Below, piece by piece: positions 21,590 to 34,035 of a stretch of 64,000 bases of DNA. The notes beneath the pieces were generated by a model that was given only the letters and a program-made list of their open reading frames with translations, was not told where the DNA came from and did no database searches. This stretch comes from Procambarus clarkii (Eukaryota; Arthropoda; Malacostraca; Decapoda; Cambaridae). The stretch covers positions 27,448,953 to 27,512,952 of the forward strand of contig NC_091193.1 of assembly GCF_040958095.1 (NCBI RefSeq). Reading direction: 5' to 3'. Positions within the stretch are counted from its first letter, which is position 1. The number at the start of each line of letters is the position of its first letter. The translations under genes were made by a program, and so were the position numbers.

Positions 21590-22473
21590 AAATAATCAGC
21601 AAATTGAAAGAAAGTGTATGCAACACTTGAGTAACAGTTTTAGGTCTCGAGGGGTTAGTAAAAGATTTATGCAAGGACAAGAATTAATTGGAAACAAATT
21701 GCAAAGCCATGGAAGAGGAAAATAAACTTTTAAAAATAGCTATGGAAGAAGTTAAAGCAAATTTAAACATAAATAATTACGATAGGTTAGGTAAGGAAAT
21801 TCAACAGGAAAAACAGCTTTTGTTAGTACAGATGGAGGAGGTTACACAGGGAATAGAACAGTGCAAGAAAGATATGCAACTCACCTATGCACAAGTGCCA
21901 GGGAGAAGGAAAAAAGAGAAGAAGCAGTAAAGGACGCCAAACACTACAGCAACCAGGATAAAACAAACATTAGACTGGAAGTGAGAAAAGAACTAACATC
22001 TAACCCGTAGTTGCAGCACAACACAGTTGATCGAAGTCCCTGATAATTTTTGGTTGCAAAGAAAAGGAGATAACATCTAGGTCAGAAAGAGCTATACAAG
22101 AAGAGAAAGTAGTAGATAAAATTGTTGGCCTCGTGGAAGGTCTACCATAGAGAATGTCTGCGACTACAGGAGGATTGGAAAGGACGTAAAAGGGAAAGAT
22201 CGACCTTTGAGGATCACCCTAAACAGTGCCAAAGAGATGGAAGAAGTACTAACGAATGCTAGAAAATTACAAAGTGATGAGGAAGGGAAAGTATGGTCGT
22301 TAAAACGAGATCTTTCAAAGCAAGACAGAGAGAAGCTAAAACTGAACCTCGTCGAGCCAAAACATCTAAATGAGAGCAAGAATGAAGAAGGAATCAATTC
22401 ATTTTTCTACAAAGTGATAGCGGTAGGCAGGCCAGTAAAATGGTACAAAAAGACAAACCAACAAAATCACTAG
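21590..22473 (+). pseudogene. LINE family B ORF1-like region (broken)
   Basis: Lys/Glu-rich coiled-coil pieces: EEVKANLNINNYDRLGKEIQ near 21750, then after stops VWSLKRDLSKQDREKLKLNL (about 22290-22350) and NSFFYKVIAVGRPVKWYKK just before a stop at 22473. This resembles ORF1 proteins of CR1-type LINEs (coiled coil plus a nucleic-acid-binding C-terminus). ORF2 starts about 37 nt later. Several stops interrupt it. Confidence 0.6.
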
Positions 22474-22509
22474 AGAAAGGGGTAGTGAAGAATAAGGGAA
22501 AGGGGGAAC

Positions 22510-23097
22510 ATGTTCCTGAAAATTGCATACACCAACATTGATGGAGTGAGATCAAAGATACTGGAGTTAAGTGATGTAATAGAGCTGCAGACACCAGATA
22601 TTGTTGCACTCATGGAGATAAAATGTGATGATGATATTTTAAATGAGGTCATATTCCCAAGAGTCTACTCAGTCTGGAGACAGGACAGAAAAATTAGGAA
22701 AGGCGGTGGCATTGCTGTGCTGGTGAAAGAACACCTAAAGGTAAATGAAATAATGATTGCCAATCCACAAGAAGTTGACATAATAGCACTAGAGATCTGC
22801 AGTCAGGATGATAAACTAAAGATCATAAATGTATATAGTCCATCGTCATGCAACACATGGCCAAAGGAGGAGCTGGATAATAAACGAGAGGGTCTTAAAA
22901 CAATAATGAGAGAGATTATAGCGAGACCTAATATAGATAGATCACGACTGTTGGTATGCGGCAACTTCAACTTGAAATCCATAGACTGGGAGACGTATGA
23001 AGCTAGAACAGAGGATTTTTGGACTTGTAGATTCGTAAACCTCATCCTGGAAACATTCATGTTTCAACATGTTGAACATGTAAAATACATGACAACA
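22510..23097 (+). pseudogene. LINE family B endonuclease domain (truncated ORF2)
   Basis: Starts MFLKIAYTNIDGVRSK and carries the apurinic-type endonuclease signatures: N in YTNIDG, E in ALMEIKCDDD and the RKGGGIAVLV strand. The usual GDFN box reads CGNFNLKS, an Asp to Asn change at a metal-binding position. The frame is cut at a TTAA (23098-23101) by the element at 23102-27919, and no RT follows. CR1/Jockey superfamily by domain type. Confidence 0.75.
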
Positions 23098-24031
23098 TTA
23101 ACCCTTTAACTGCGCAACGCGCCTGCAGGCCCAGGCTTCGGGTGCGCAGCGCGCCTCTGGGTGTTTTTATTTTTCACGTTCCATTCAAAACTCCCGCGGC
23201 TACATGGGGCTCACATCAGCTTCCTCAGGGCTCTTGTAAACAGATGCCATCCTAAAAAAAAAATCATGGTCCACATTGCCGGGTGTCAGAGCCTCAGTAG
23301 TGAGTGAGCAACCAAGGCTGGCGCTCGCAGCATGAGCGCACAGCACTGCTGTTCAGCGTGTGACCACAGCATCGCCTAATTTTGTCAAAATATATATATA
23401 ATCTGTTTTATTTAGCCATGATAGTATTATAGAAGAGCCCGAGTGTGATAATGACTGGGTACAATGTTCAAATATCAGTGATTCAATGCTGTTCACGATG
23501 TTCACAGTGCTAACCTCAGCACCACAGCATTATTTCGTCCATCTATGAATCTTCAAACGACTTTTTAGGTTCCTTTTCAAAATAAACTTGTGGTCAATTA
23601 TTCATTTACAGGTATTAGTGACCAGGATTGTGGTTATAATGAGCGTTGTGTGTAGGAAGGAGGAATTTTGGTGAGGGAGGGAGGAAGGGAGAGAATTGAG
23701 GTAGCCTCAATGTGTGGCAGTAACTCTTGTTTTGCTCACTGAACTAGCTTCGTGGTTCGCTATGGGGAACACACACGTACATGGGTATATACAGTCTGTG
23801 TGAATAGTGTAATAACAGCACCAGGAGTATGTTGTAAGGAGCTATTTTGGTGAGAGGTGACGTCGTAATCGTGGCGTCGTCTGCTCTCTGCTGTGATTTG
23901 TCATGCAGTGTATGGTGGCCACTGTACTGTTTGGACACAATACCAGCTTACTTGCATAGTTCTGGTAAATAAAACATGTAGAGAGGTATATATAACATGT
24001 GTAAATCGTGTAATAAATACAATAACAGTAT

Positions 24032-24400
24032 GGTGGAAGGAGCAATGTTGGCGAGTAAGATGTTGGAGTGAGGGAGGGCTGGCTGGGTGTGGCTGCTCAC
24101 ACTCGCGATGTTCTAAGTGTGTTGATGGTGAATGTATATAGTGTGTGACAGTGTATAGTGTGTACATATGTTGTAAATCTACATAAATGAACATGAAACA
24201 TTGGTGTGAATAACTGTATGATTTGGAGGAGCAATGTTGGCGAGTAAGATGTTGGCGGAGTGAGGGAGGGCTGGCTGGGTGTGGCTGCTCACACTCGCGG
24301 TGTTCTGAATGTATTGATGGTGAATGTATATAGTGTGTGACAGTGTATAGTCTGTAAATAGATTGTATATATACATAAATTAGCATGATACATGGTAAAT
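24032..24400. repeat. Two-copy tandem repeat, period about 190 bp
   Basis: Units start at about 24036 and 24225 with GGAGCAATGTTGGCGAGTAA and share GGCTGGCTGGGTGTGGCTGC and TGATGGTGAATGTATATAGT. A more diverged third unit may lie at 23820-24030. It is internal to the TTAA-bounded element. Confidence 0.8.
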
Positions 24401-24439
24401 ATGTGCAACATATGTGTACACAAGTGTCATGCACAAGTG

Positions 24440-27400
24440 TCTTGCCGAAAAAGTCTCCCATTCAAACTATCACTAATAGAGTAACCTCATTCATCTTTGC
24501 CAACATACAAGGACTGAAAACAAGAACAAACAACAAAGTACAGTTCATAAATGGCCTCCTCACGGAGTCAAATGCAGTATTTGGAGCTTTCACAGAAACC
24601 CATGCAGGGGAATTGTTGGACAGTGAGATCTGGATTCCAGGATATAACCTATACAGGTGTGATAGGAAAATTAGGTCACATGGAGGAGTGGGTCTGTATA
24701 TTAGGGAAGACCTTGTATGCTCGGAGCTCCTAAACGTTACAAATGAGGTGGTAGAGGTACTGGGATTAAAAATAGAGAAAATAAATTTAGTGATTATACT
24801 AATATACAAACCGCCAGATGCAACGGCTGAGGAATTCACAGAACAGATAAGCAAAATTGAGAATAGCCTTGATAATTTGGAGAACCCGATACCTGATATT
24901 ATCTTCCTAGGTGACTTCAACTTGCCTAGTCTCAGGTGGAAAATAGCAAACAATAATATTATACCAGGAAATCTATCAGGACCTAACCAACCACAGATTA
25001 GAGAACTACTTAGATTCTGTGACAAATTTTCACTCAATCAGCAGATATCGGAGCCAACGAGAAATTAAAATATTCTAGATCTGGTCTTTACGAACAATGA
25101 AGACATTATCAGAGACATTACGATATCAGATACCACATACTCAGATCACAAACTCATTGAAGTGCAAACGACCATCAATACTCAGAATAGACCTAAAACG
25201 TTGATAAAGCGAGAGGGGCTATTCAGTAAATTCAATTTTAATAATAAAAGGATAGACTGGGAGATAATAAACAGGGAACTTACAAACATTCCATGGGGAA
25301 CTGTTCTAAATAATACAAGTCCTACAGAAGGAATAGAAAAACTGACTTCAGAAGCGTATCAAGTCTGTCTGAAACATGTTCCTTTGAGGAAAGCCAGAAA
25401 GAGATCTAACGTAGAAAGAGAACGCAGACGACACTATAAACGCAGGAAAAAAATAACAGAACTGCATATGCAGACACGAATTTCCCGTCAAAGAAGGAAT
25501 AATTTAAATAGGGAGATTGAAGAAATCGAGTGGAAATTGAAACACTCATATGAAACTGAAGAAAGGCAGTTAGAACAGAAAGCGATTCGGGAAATAAAGA
25601 AAAATCCAAAATATTTCTTCTCATATGCGAAATCAAAAGCAAAAACCACTGCCAGTATTGGACCTATTCGTACAAGTGAAGGTTCATACACGGAGGATGA
25701 CAAAGAAATTAGTGAAATCCTAAAAAAGCAGTATGAGGACATGTTTAGCACTCCAATAAACAACATGAAGGTGGAAGATCCAGACAATTTCTTTATGCGG
25801 GATATTCAAACCCCTGTAAATATAACTGATATAAACACGAGCGCACTAAATTTTGAAAAAGAAATTGAAAACATGCCTATGCACTCGGCCCCAGGTCCAG
25901 ACTCATGGAATTCAATATTTATAAAGAAATGCAAAGTGCCGGTAGCACAGGCACTCAGTATAGTGTGGAGGAAGAGCTTGGACACGGGGGAGATACCAGA
26001 TGCACTTAAAGTAGCAGACATAGCCCCTCTACACAAGGGAGGGAGCAAAGCATTGGCAAAAAATTATAGACCAGTTGCACTAACATCGCACATCATAAAA
26101 GTATTTGAGAGAGTGATTAGGAGTCAGGTCACCAATTTCATGGAGACCAATGACCTTCACAACCCAGGTCAACATGGATTTCGAGCGGGAAGATCGTGCC
26201 TCTCACAGCTACTTGAGCATTACGACAAAGTCACTGAGGCATTAGAAGAGAAACGGAATGCTGATGTGATATACACGGACTTCGCAAAGGCTTTCGATAA
26301 ATGTGACCATGGCGTGATAGCACACAAAATGAGGTCAATGGGAATAACCGGTAAAGTAGGACGCTGGATACTCAGTTTTCTGTCAAACAGGACTCAGCGA
26401 GTAACTGTCAACCATATAAAATCTAGTCCAAGTGCAGTGAAAAGCTCTGTACCTCAGGGTACAGTCCTTGCACCGCTGCTTTTCCTTATTCTCATATCAG
26501 ATATAGACAAAAATACAAGTCACAGCTTCGTATCATCCTTTGCAGATGACACAAAAATCAGTATGAAAATTACCTCGGCTGAGGACATTGAAAAACTTCA
26601 AGCTGATATTAATAAAGTTTTCGACTGGGCATCAGAAAATAACATGATGTTTAACAGTGATAAATTCCAGGTACTCAGGTACGGTAAAAATGAGGACCTT
26701 AAACATAATACAGAGTACAAAACACAATCAAATGTACCCATAGTAGGAAAATAGCATGTAAAGGATTTGGGAATAATAATGTCTGACGACCTAACGTTTA
26801 AGGAGCATAACCAAGCATATATTGCGACAGCCAGAAAAATGATAGGATGGATTACGAGAACTTTCAAATCCAGGGATCCCATCACAATGGTTGTACTCTT
26901 CAAGTCACTTGTGTTGTCCCGTCTTGAGTACTGCTCAGTACTCACTTCCCCCTTCAGAGCAGGAGAGATTGCTGAAATAGAGGGAATACAGAGAACATAT
27001 ACGGCACGCATAGACGCAATAAAGCACCTAAATTATTGGGATCGTCTCAAAGCCCTCCAAATGTACTCACTAGAAAGAAGACGAGAGAGATATCAAATAA
27101 TATACACCTGGAAGATACTGGAGGGCCAAGTACCAAATCTACACAGTAAAATAACAACGTACTGGAGTGAACGACATGGAAGAAAATGTAGAATAGAACC
27201 AGTGAAGAGCAGAGGTGCCATAGGCACAATCAGAGAACACTGTATAAACATCAGAGGTCCGCGGTTGTTCAACGTCCTCCCAGCGAGCATAAGAAATATT
27301 GCCGGAACAACCGTGGACATTTTCAAGAGGAAACTAGATTTATTCCTCCAAGGAGTGCCGGACCAACCGGGCTGTGGTGGGTATGTGGGCCTGCGGGCCG

Positions 27401-27515
27401 CTCCAAGCAACAGCCTAGTGGACCAAACTCTCACAAGTCGAGCCTGGCCTCGGGCCGGGCTTGGGGAGTAGAAGAACTCCCAGAACCCCATCAACCAGGT
27501 ATCAACTAGGTATGC
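24440..27515 (+). pseudogene. LINE family A ORF2 (endonuclease + RT), two in-frame stops
   Basis: One reading frame from about 24462 to 27471, broken only by TAA (25066-25068) and TAG (26752-26754). The endonuclease has FANIQGLK, FTETHA, FLGDFNLPS and SDHKLI (25141-25155), so all metal-site motifs remain. The RT has YRPVALTSHI, HGFRAGRSC, YTDFAKAFDKCDH, SVPQGTVLAPLLF and the catalytic FADD (26539-26550), followed by a C-terminal zone ending GLGE. The 3' end carries short GTATCAACTAGGTA-like repeats. CR1/Jockey superfamily, 5'-truncated. At the second stop other copies read Gln (TAG from CAG), which points to a nonsense mutation. Confidence 0.9.
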
Positions 27516-27923
27516 ACGTAACACAGTGTCCTCAGACAGTATGGATCTTTTACTGCCATAATATTGTGTACGTGTTCATTATACATAGGATTATCACGTA
27601 AAAACAAATAAAATGTATTTGGAACTGTGCGCAAAAAATGAACAAAAATATATTCGCGGCAACTCGCGCGCCCCGCCTCGAGTGCCCCACCGGCCCCGGG
27701 AGCTTACTGCACGGGCGAACAGGGAATGATGACGTCACACGCCAACTTACGGACCCCATAGCAGCCAAAGTAAGTACAAGTTCAAAATTTTTTTGACATA
27801 CCCATACTGGGGGAAGGGTTTTTGACACTTTAAAAAAACAAAAGAATTTTTTCAAGAAAATTTATTTCCTGCGCACTGGGGGGGGGGGTGTCATATTTAT
27901 AGGCCGCGCAGTTAAAGGGTTAA

Positions 27924-28641
27924 AATACACATGTAAACATGTGTATAACATTTGGTATCTCGCTCGTCTCCTTTCTAATGAGTACATTTGAAGAGCTTTG
28001 AGACGATCCCAATAATTTAGGTGCTTTATCTCGTCTATGCGTGCCGTATATGTTCTCTGTATTCCCTCTATTTCAGCAATCTCTCCTGCTCTGAAGGGGG
28101 AAGTGAGTACTGAGCAGTACTCAAGATGGGTCAACACAAGTGATTTGAAGAGTACAACCATTGTGATGGGATCTCTGGACTTGAAGGTTCTCGTAATCCA
28201 TCCTATCATTTTTCTGGCCGACGCAATACTTGCCTGGTTATGCTCCCTAAACATTAGGTCGTCGGACACCATTATTCCCAAACACTTGACATGCTGTTTT
28301 CCTACTATGGGCAGATTCAATTATGTTTTGCACCTTGTATTATGTTTCAGATCCTCATTTTTGCCATATCTGAGTACCTGGAATTTATCATCGTTAAACA
28401 TCATGTTATTTTGTGCTGCCCAATCGAAAAGTTTGTTAATGTCTGTTTGTAGTTTTTCAATGTCTTCAGCAGAGGTAATTTTCATGCTGATTTTTGTATC
28501 ATCTGGAAAGGATGACACGAAGCTGTGACTTGTATTTTTGTCTATATCAGATATGAGAATAAGGAACAGCAGTGGTGCAAGGACTGTACCTTGAGGTACA
28601 GAGCTTTTAACTGCGCTCGGACTAGATTTTACTTGATTGAC
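27924..28641 (-). pseudogene. LINE family A RT fragment
   Basis: The minus strand matches LINE A from the RT catalytic region to mid C-terminus. The catalytic box reads SSFPDDTKIS, an Ala to Pro change in FADD. A frameshift separates this from VGKQHVKCLGIMVSDDL. It ends abruptly at the TTAA of the neighbouring piggyBac-type element (27920-27923). Confidence 0.85.
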
Positions 28642-28942
28642 CCGTATGCAGAGAATAACTAGGCGTCTTCCTCATATCAGAAATCAGAACACCCCCCCCT
28701 CCCTCCAGTATGTACGGGGCCCCGGACAGGAAGATAAGAGGAGTGAGAGGTGAAGTACCCGAGAGAAAATGGACGTGGAACATCACATGTGTGTACACCG
28801 TCCATGATAAAACAAACTCCCACGGTGCATGCGCAGGACGAATGGGGTCTGAACCGCACAACCCGCCTGGCGGGGAGGGCGCCAACAAGGAGTATTTGAG
28901 GAATATTAGCAGTGCTGAGACAGAGCACGGAGAGAAGATATA

Positions 28943-30495
28943 CTGTAACCCCGCGATTATCCGGGATTCGAACATCCGAAAAACGCCCTTATACGGCCAA
29001 AATCGTGAACGGATAAAGTTATTACAATATCCGGCCAAAATAGCCACAGGGACCGGATTAAAGCAGGTTTTCTGCAGAAATTACACTATCCGGTCAGTCC
29101 CCCCAGATAATCGTGCCTTTGTCCGTATATGAAAACATGAGGCAGGCCATACGGTATTAATCCCGTCTGCCCGAGACTCGAGGCGCATGGTGTAGGTGGG
29201 GGTGGGGTGGGTGGGTGGTGTTGGGAGGGTGGGAGGGGTGCGTCAGGAGGGACTACCTGGGTACAGGAATTACCATTAATTTTAGAACAATTAATCATAG
29301 CCAAAAACAAATAAAATAACTACTAGTAATTATGTAATAACAAATAAATAAGTTTCCTAAAAGCATTGTGCACAGGCTGAAGTTTCCTTAAAAAATATTG
29401 TGAATTTTTTTCCTCCTGGCGGCCTACATAACGCGTTATGGCTGCCCCAAGTGGACCTGTCCAACACTGGTCAACCCATGTGCGTCCGTCCCTCGTGTTA
29501 TACACAGTGCTGCGCCATTAGTGAAATATTTTTTTAAATAACTTTTTTATTTTCATAGTAACTTTGAACATTTTTGGCCAAGACTATGTCTGGTAGCAGC
29601 ATCAATCGTTCTGGAGGTGTTAAGAGGAAGAAAGTTGTCCTAACAATTAAAGACAAGTCACAGTTATACGCCTCAACCAGTGCGGCCTCACAGTGTTGCG
29701 CCATTAGTGAAATATTTTTTTAAATAACTTTCTTAATTTTCATAGTAATTTTGAACATTTTTGGCCAAGAATATGTCTGGTAGCAGCATCAATCGTTCTG
29801 GAAGTGTTAAGAGGAAGAAGATTGTCCTAGCAATTAAAGACAAGTTACGTGTTGTTCAAACAGTGAGGCGTCACAGGCAGCCAAGCGCCTTCAACAAGTG
29901 AGGCGCCACAGGCAAGCCAAGCTCCTTCAACAAGTGAAGCATTATAGGCAAGCCAAGCGCTTTCAACAAGTGAGGCGCCACAGGCAAGCCAAGTGCTTTC
30001 AACAAGTGAGGCGCAAGCAAGCACCTTTAACAAGTGAGGCGTCACAGGCAAGCCAAGCGCCTTCAACAAGTGAGGGCATGCAAGCGCTTCAACAAGTGAG
30101 GTGCAAGCAAGCACCTTCAACAAGTGAGGCCTCACAGGCAACCCAAATGCCCTCAACCAGTGAGGCTTCAGCAGCTGGCAGTCAAAACTAACTTAGCTTA
30201 ATGAACTGTACAGTAATTTTAAGTGTTAATTTTAGTGTTGTGTTAGTATAGGTTACGTAAATTGTTAAGAATTTTTAACTTCAAGATGTGTGGCATCAAT
30301 CAAGAAGACGAACACCAACAAGGTAAGTTGAGGTTTCTAGTTGAATATTTAATAATTGTATGTGGCAAGGCAATTCAAATTATGTTGTTTGTAGTATAAA
30401 AATAGTTGGAAATGGTCACTTTTGGACTCGTAGGTGAAAAAGTACCATTATCCGAAAAATGTGATAATCCGGCTGGGGGTCCTTCCCATATAGTC
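28943..30495 (+). mobile_element. pogo/jerky-like DNA transposon remnant with internal deletion
   Basis: The left end has CCGCGATTATCCGGGATTCG near 28951 and further ATCCGG repeats; the right end has ATTATCCGAAAAATGTGATA then ATCCGGCTGGG (30447-30480), as in pogo-superfamily elements with ATTATCCG-rich termini. Near 29773 lies MSGSSINRSGSVKRKK then IVLAIKDKLRVVQT, the start of a CENP-B-type DNA-binding domain. An earlier, more diverged duplicate lies near 29587. At 29850-30190 is a repeat encoding TSEA-type motifs and a C-terminus ending SEASAAGSQN. The DDE catalytic domain is missing. Confidence 0.65.
29850..30175. repeat. Minisatellite, period about 36 bp, in the jerky-like element
   Basis: About eight copies built on TTCAACAAGTGAGGCG, CACAGGCAAGCCAAGCGC, with shorter variants (GTGAGGCGCAAGCAAGCACC). 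In the last copies the frame reads PSTSEASQA, so the array may have grown from a short Ser/Thr-rich coding repeat of the transposase C-terminus. Confidence 0.85.
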
Positions 30496-30499
30496 TGGA

Positions 30500-33045
30500 T
30501 GATCGAGTGGAGACAGTACGTACAAAAGAACGAGCCAATACTGAAAACCAAGACGAGGCACGGAAGAGGACCAATGAGTCCTAGAGAGGACTGGAGGTAA
30601 GCCTCCCTGGAAGACAACAGACTTTTCAATAATACAGGAAGCATAGAAGACCTTCAGAACCTTCGAGATCCTACAGAAGCAAGCACAAAATCACGAAGGC
30701 TCATAAAGGCACTGTCGCACCCCGAGACCACAGGTCATGCAGAACCCTGATACGAGGGGAACATGACCCTGGCATGACAGAGAAGTCCTGTCCCAAAGAA
30801 GAAGGGTGAGAAAACGGAGAAAAGTACCCACCGATAGGACGGAACCAACGGACCCGAAGGGATAAAGAACCGAACCCGGTGAGGGGCCGACGCCCAACAA
30901 CATGTATGCAAAGGGGGGGAAAGGAAAATCCCACTCCCCGTAACCGCAAGCCCCGCTCAGAGGGTATAAAAACCCTGGCAGGGTCCAACGGGGCCCGAGG
31001 CCCTGCAAGTCAGACCCTCCGCAGCCCCAGAAACCTCCATGGCAGACTGGTGCTGAGCTGTCCCCTTAATGCCCCAGCCTCACAAGAAAAAGCCGGGGCA
31101 GCTGGAAAAATACTAAGGAAGGGAGCCCACTGGCAGACTCATACAACACGGCTGGAGGAACAGGCTCGAATGACCCAGACGCTACCCTGAAGGGGAATTC
31201 CCCGAGACCGCCCAAGTCTCAAGACCATCGAATACTTGCCCCGACCCCGAATCCACAAACGGAGAGGATCCGGATGCAGGGAGGAAAGGGGGGGGGGGAC
31301 CAGACTAGACTACAACAGGGGAAAGACAAGGGGGTGAGGATGGAAACAAAACCGAAGTGACCAACACCCCCAAGCCCTGGCACAACAATCATAACAGGGC
31401 AGCCTCGGGGCTTCCGGGGAGCAAAGAACCAAGCGCATTGCAACCACCTGAACCCAACGGGCAACACCCGTGCTGCCTGCACCCGCATAATCAGCATAAG
31501 ACTGGGCAACTGAGTCACAAACAAGCAACAAAACTCGCAGGATTCCGGGTCGAAGGTGCCACCAACCCAACAGGCAGCAGACGGAGGAAAAAACAGTGAG
31601 TCACCCTGAGACAAAGGGACAGAGCAACCCTCGAACCTACACAAAGCAAGGGGGGAATCAGGGGTCACATCCATCGGACCCACACGCCCCCATGGGGATT
31701 CCCAGAGTCCTGAGACGGAACTCACGCTCTGGTAAGCCTAGGAAGGGTACTGCTAACCGGCGCCCAAGTCTACCAGACAACTTTCTAAGAACTGAACGCC
31801 CAGGGACGTGTACACTCACGGGGACCAAGCAGGAGGTACCACCAGAAGAGACAGGAGTACTCAATACAAAGGGGACAATAACCAAGGCAGACCCCCCTAC
31901 CAGGCAGGCAAACAAAAAGAAAAACAAAACCCCGCAAGAGAACAGCATACCCAGGCAGAACAGAGCCGGCTGCTATGATTGGTGAAAACAAGCTGCGCAG
32001 TACCCTGCGCCCCTTACCAATGCAAACTGCCTCCTACCTTAAGGCAAACAAGGGAGACAGAACACCTTAGCACACAAAGAGAAGCTGAAAACCAAGCAGT
32101 AAACGGCCTAGCAGAGGCAGAACCTAAGGAACTTGTGGAAGGTGGCAACAAGCCCCAAGGGCAGTACTTACTGGGCACCTAGGGAAGGGAGCCTTAGGCT
32201 CATGCCGCTCAAGTACTGAAGAATCACTCCTGGCTCACGCACCACCTAGAAGACAGTCACCACACACAAGGCACAGTGCAGAAACAACCACTGGAGCCAG
32301 AGCACACAACTTCTGCCTATAGCATCAGCCTCAGAACTGAGGTGTGGATGGCCGGCGTGGGGGTCTGGGACTTCCCCTCCCCCCTTCCGGGGAGGGGGGG
32401 GGGGAGCTGCGCAGACGGCGACGTGTGACGTCATACTGTTTGCTCGATTTTGTTTGGAGAGTTCTATCCACTTGTTCGGCTTAATACGGGTTTGTTTTGG
32501 GACACCTACCTTTCTGGGTGCCTAACCCGGTCGATGGTAGTGTAGCGAGTAGATTATCCCAATAATATACTCGCTCCAAATATAGTGTTAATATTCCTGT
32601 CAACCTTTGGAGATGAATGAGGTGAGGTGTTGCCCGAGCAATATAAGCAGCAAGAATAGCAAACATTAACTAGTCTACTTTCAAGTGTGGTCTAGAGCAG
32701 ACACTTGCGAGATACTGTACCGACGCTCAGTGCGCTCAACTCACACCAAAGTATCACCGGTGTACTTCTGTATATTCGACCAAATATATATATAGTATCT
32801 TAGTGTCTGTGTTTATTTGGCACCATACTTTACGTAACAATAGAACCGTTACAGTAGACATAGAATGCTTCCAACCACACAGCGGTTTCTATAGGCCATT
32901 GCTCCTCGTGCCTCTGTGAGGGGGCCAGGTTCTGGCTCGTGGTCCCCGGTAGGCCCACAGAACTCCATACACATGACTGATGCCAAAGTCTGACATTAGC
33001 ATATCAGCCTGGATAGCTCCAGGGAGCTGACAGGGCTCCCCCAGA
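30500..33045 (-). mobile_element. DIRS-like retroelement, copy 4 (5' part only)
   Basis: On the minus strand: 5' terminal repeat (32400-33045, split by the LTR-like element at 32541-32853) and gag-like region down to about 30500. The RT, RNase H and recombinase are absent. The gag-like part matches copy 1 (for example CAACCTAGCGCATTGCA-like and GGGCAGCCTCGGGGC sequences). It is sense to the host gene. Confidence 0.75.
32541..32853 (+). mobile_element. Solo LTR-like element (second copy)
   Basis: 313 bp, TGTAGCGAGTAG to ACCGTTACA, flanked by GTAG at 32537-32540 and 32854-32857. The uninterrupted DIRS terminal repeat at 35563-35580 reads GATGGCAGACATAG, so the insertion site is directly visible. 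It is the same family as 4991-5327 in opposite sense, lacking about 24 bp in the GTTGCCCG-containing segment that is partly duplicated in the other copy. Confidence 0.8.
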
Positions 33046-34035
33046 AAAAATATTTTTTGGACATTGGTGAAAGTAACAGATATTATCATTGGGTAATGTA
33101 TATTGTTATATATCTATGATATATAACAAAATAGAGCATAATAACATAATTACTCATTATTATTGGTGTTATTATGTATTACTCAGCAATGTTACAAAGG
33201 CACCTGCTGCATATCTACTTTGTGGACACTTCTAACTACTATTCTTCTTTGTGCATCGGACAGGTGCTTGCACCTCTTTATTACTGCATTATCCCTCAGT
33301 TCCAGTTAATAAGAACTGTTCTCCTTATCAACAAAACATTTTTCTATTTTAAAAAATTTGTCTAAAATACATTTCTGAAAATATTGGGATGAAACTTTCA
33401 TGACGCTGAAGGGGGCATTAGATTTCGATTTCCCCAAAAATGAATTAAATGAAAACTGGTTCGATTTCAATCAAACTTTTTTAACAAGTTGTACATGAAA
33501 AGAGTTTCATCTGGCCCAAGTCTCAGCATCGGAGCATAAATAGGAAGGGAGAAAAAAATATTGAAGTAGGTGTCAAAATTATTCCAAAATGGTCAAAAAC
33601 GATTATCAAACACAAGTGTCAACTGAAATAATATCTATGACTCTCAGCTATCACAATAGCATATATTAAAAAAATATTATAATTAGTTTTATTAGAAAAA
33701 AATTTAAGTTAAAGTTTTTTTTTTCAAAATATTTTTTTTTTTATTGGACGATTTGCATGCAACGTATACACCTGACTGCACAGAAGTCTATCTGTAAGGG
33801 TGCCAATTTGGAGAAAACTGGTTGATGTCAACCTCAGCCACAGATGGCAGCACCTTAGACTATTATTTTCATATTTATTTTCAAATAACATAAACGTTCA
33901 AATAACTTTTTCATTTTTTATTCAATTTACATGAAACTTACACCTTGTATGTAAAGTGTATGTCTCTAAAATCGGTTGTTAGCTTTTTTTCAAGTTCATT
34001 TATTGATTTTATAATAGCAATAAACATGACATATT
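33046..34035. other. AT-rich stretch without recognised features
   Basis: No exon, transposon domain or tandem array was recognised. A long T run with A-rich flanks lies at about 33715-33745. It could be host intron or an unclassified non-autonomous element. Confidence 0.5.

Larger units (their letters stand above)
23102..27919. mobile_element. piggyBac-type element with 14-bp perfect TIRs, carrying a LINE
   Basis: Both ends read CCCTTTAACTGCGC inward (23102-23115, and the complement at 27906-27919), flanked by TTAA on both sides (23098-23101 and 27920-27923). These are piggyBac hallmarks. The segment TTTTTATTTTTCACGTTCC near 23165 recurs beside the piggyBac gene at 62545, linking the two. 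No transposase is present. The interior holds about 190-bp tandem repeats (24032-24400) and LINE A (24440-27515). It is a 4.8-kb composite: a non-autonomous element of about 1.7 kb plus the LINE. Confidence 0.85.
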
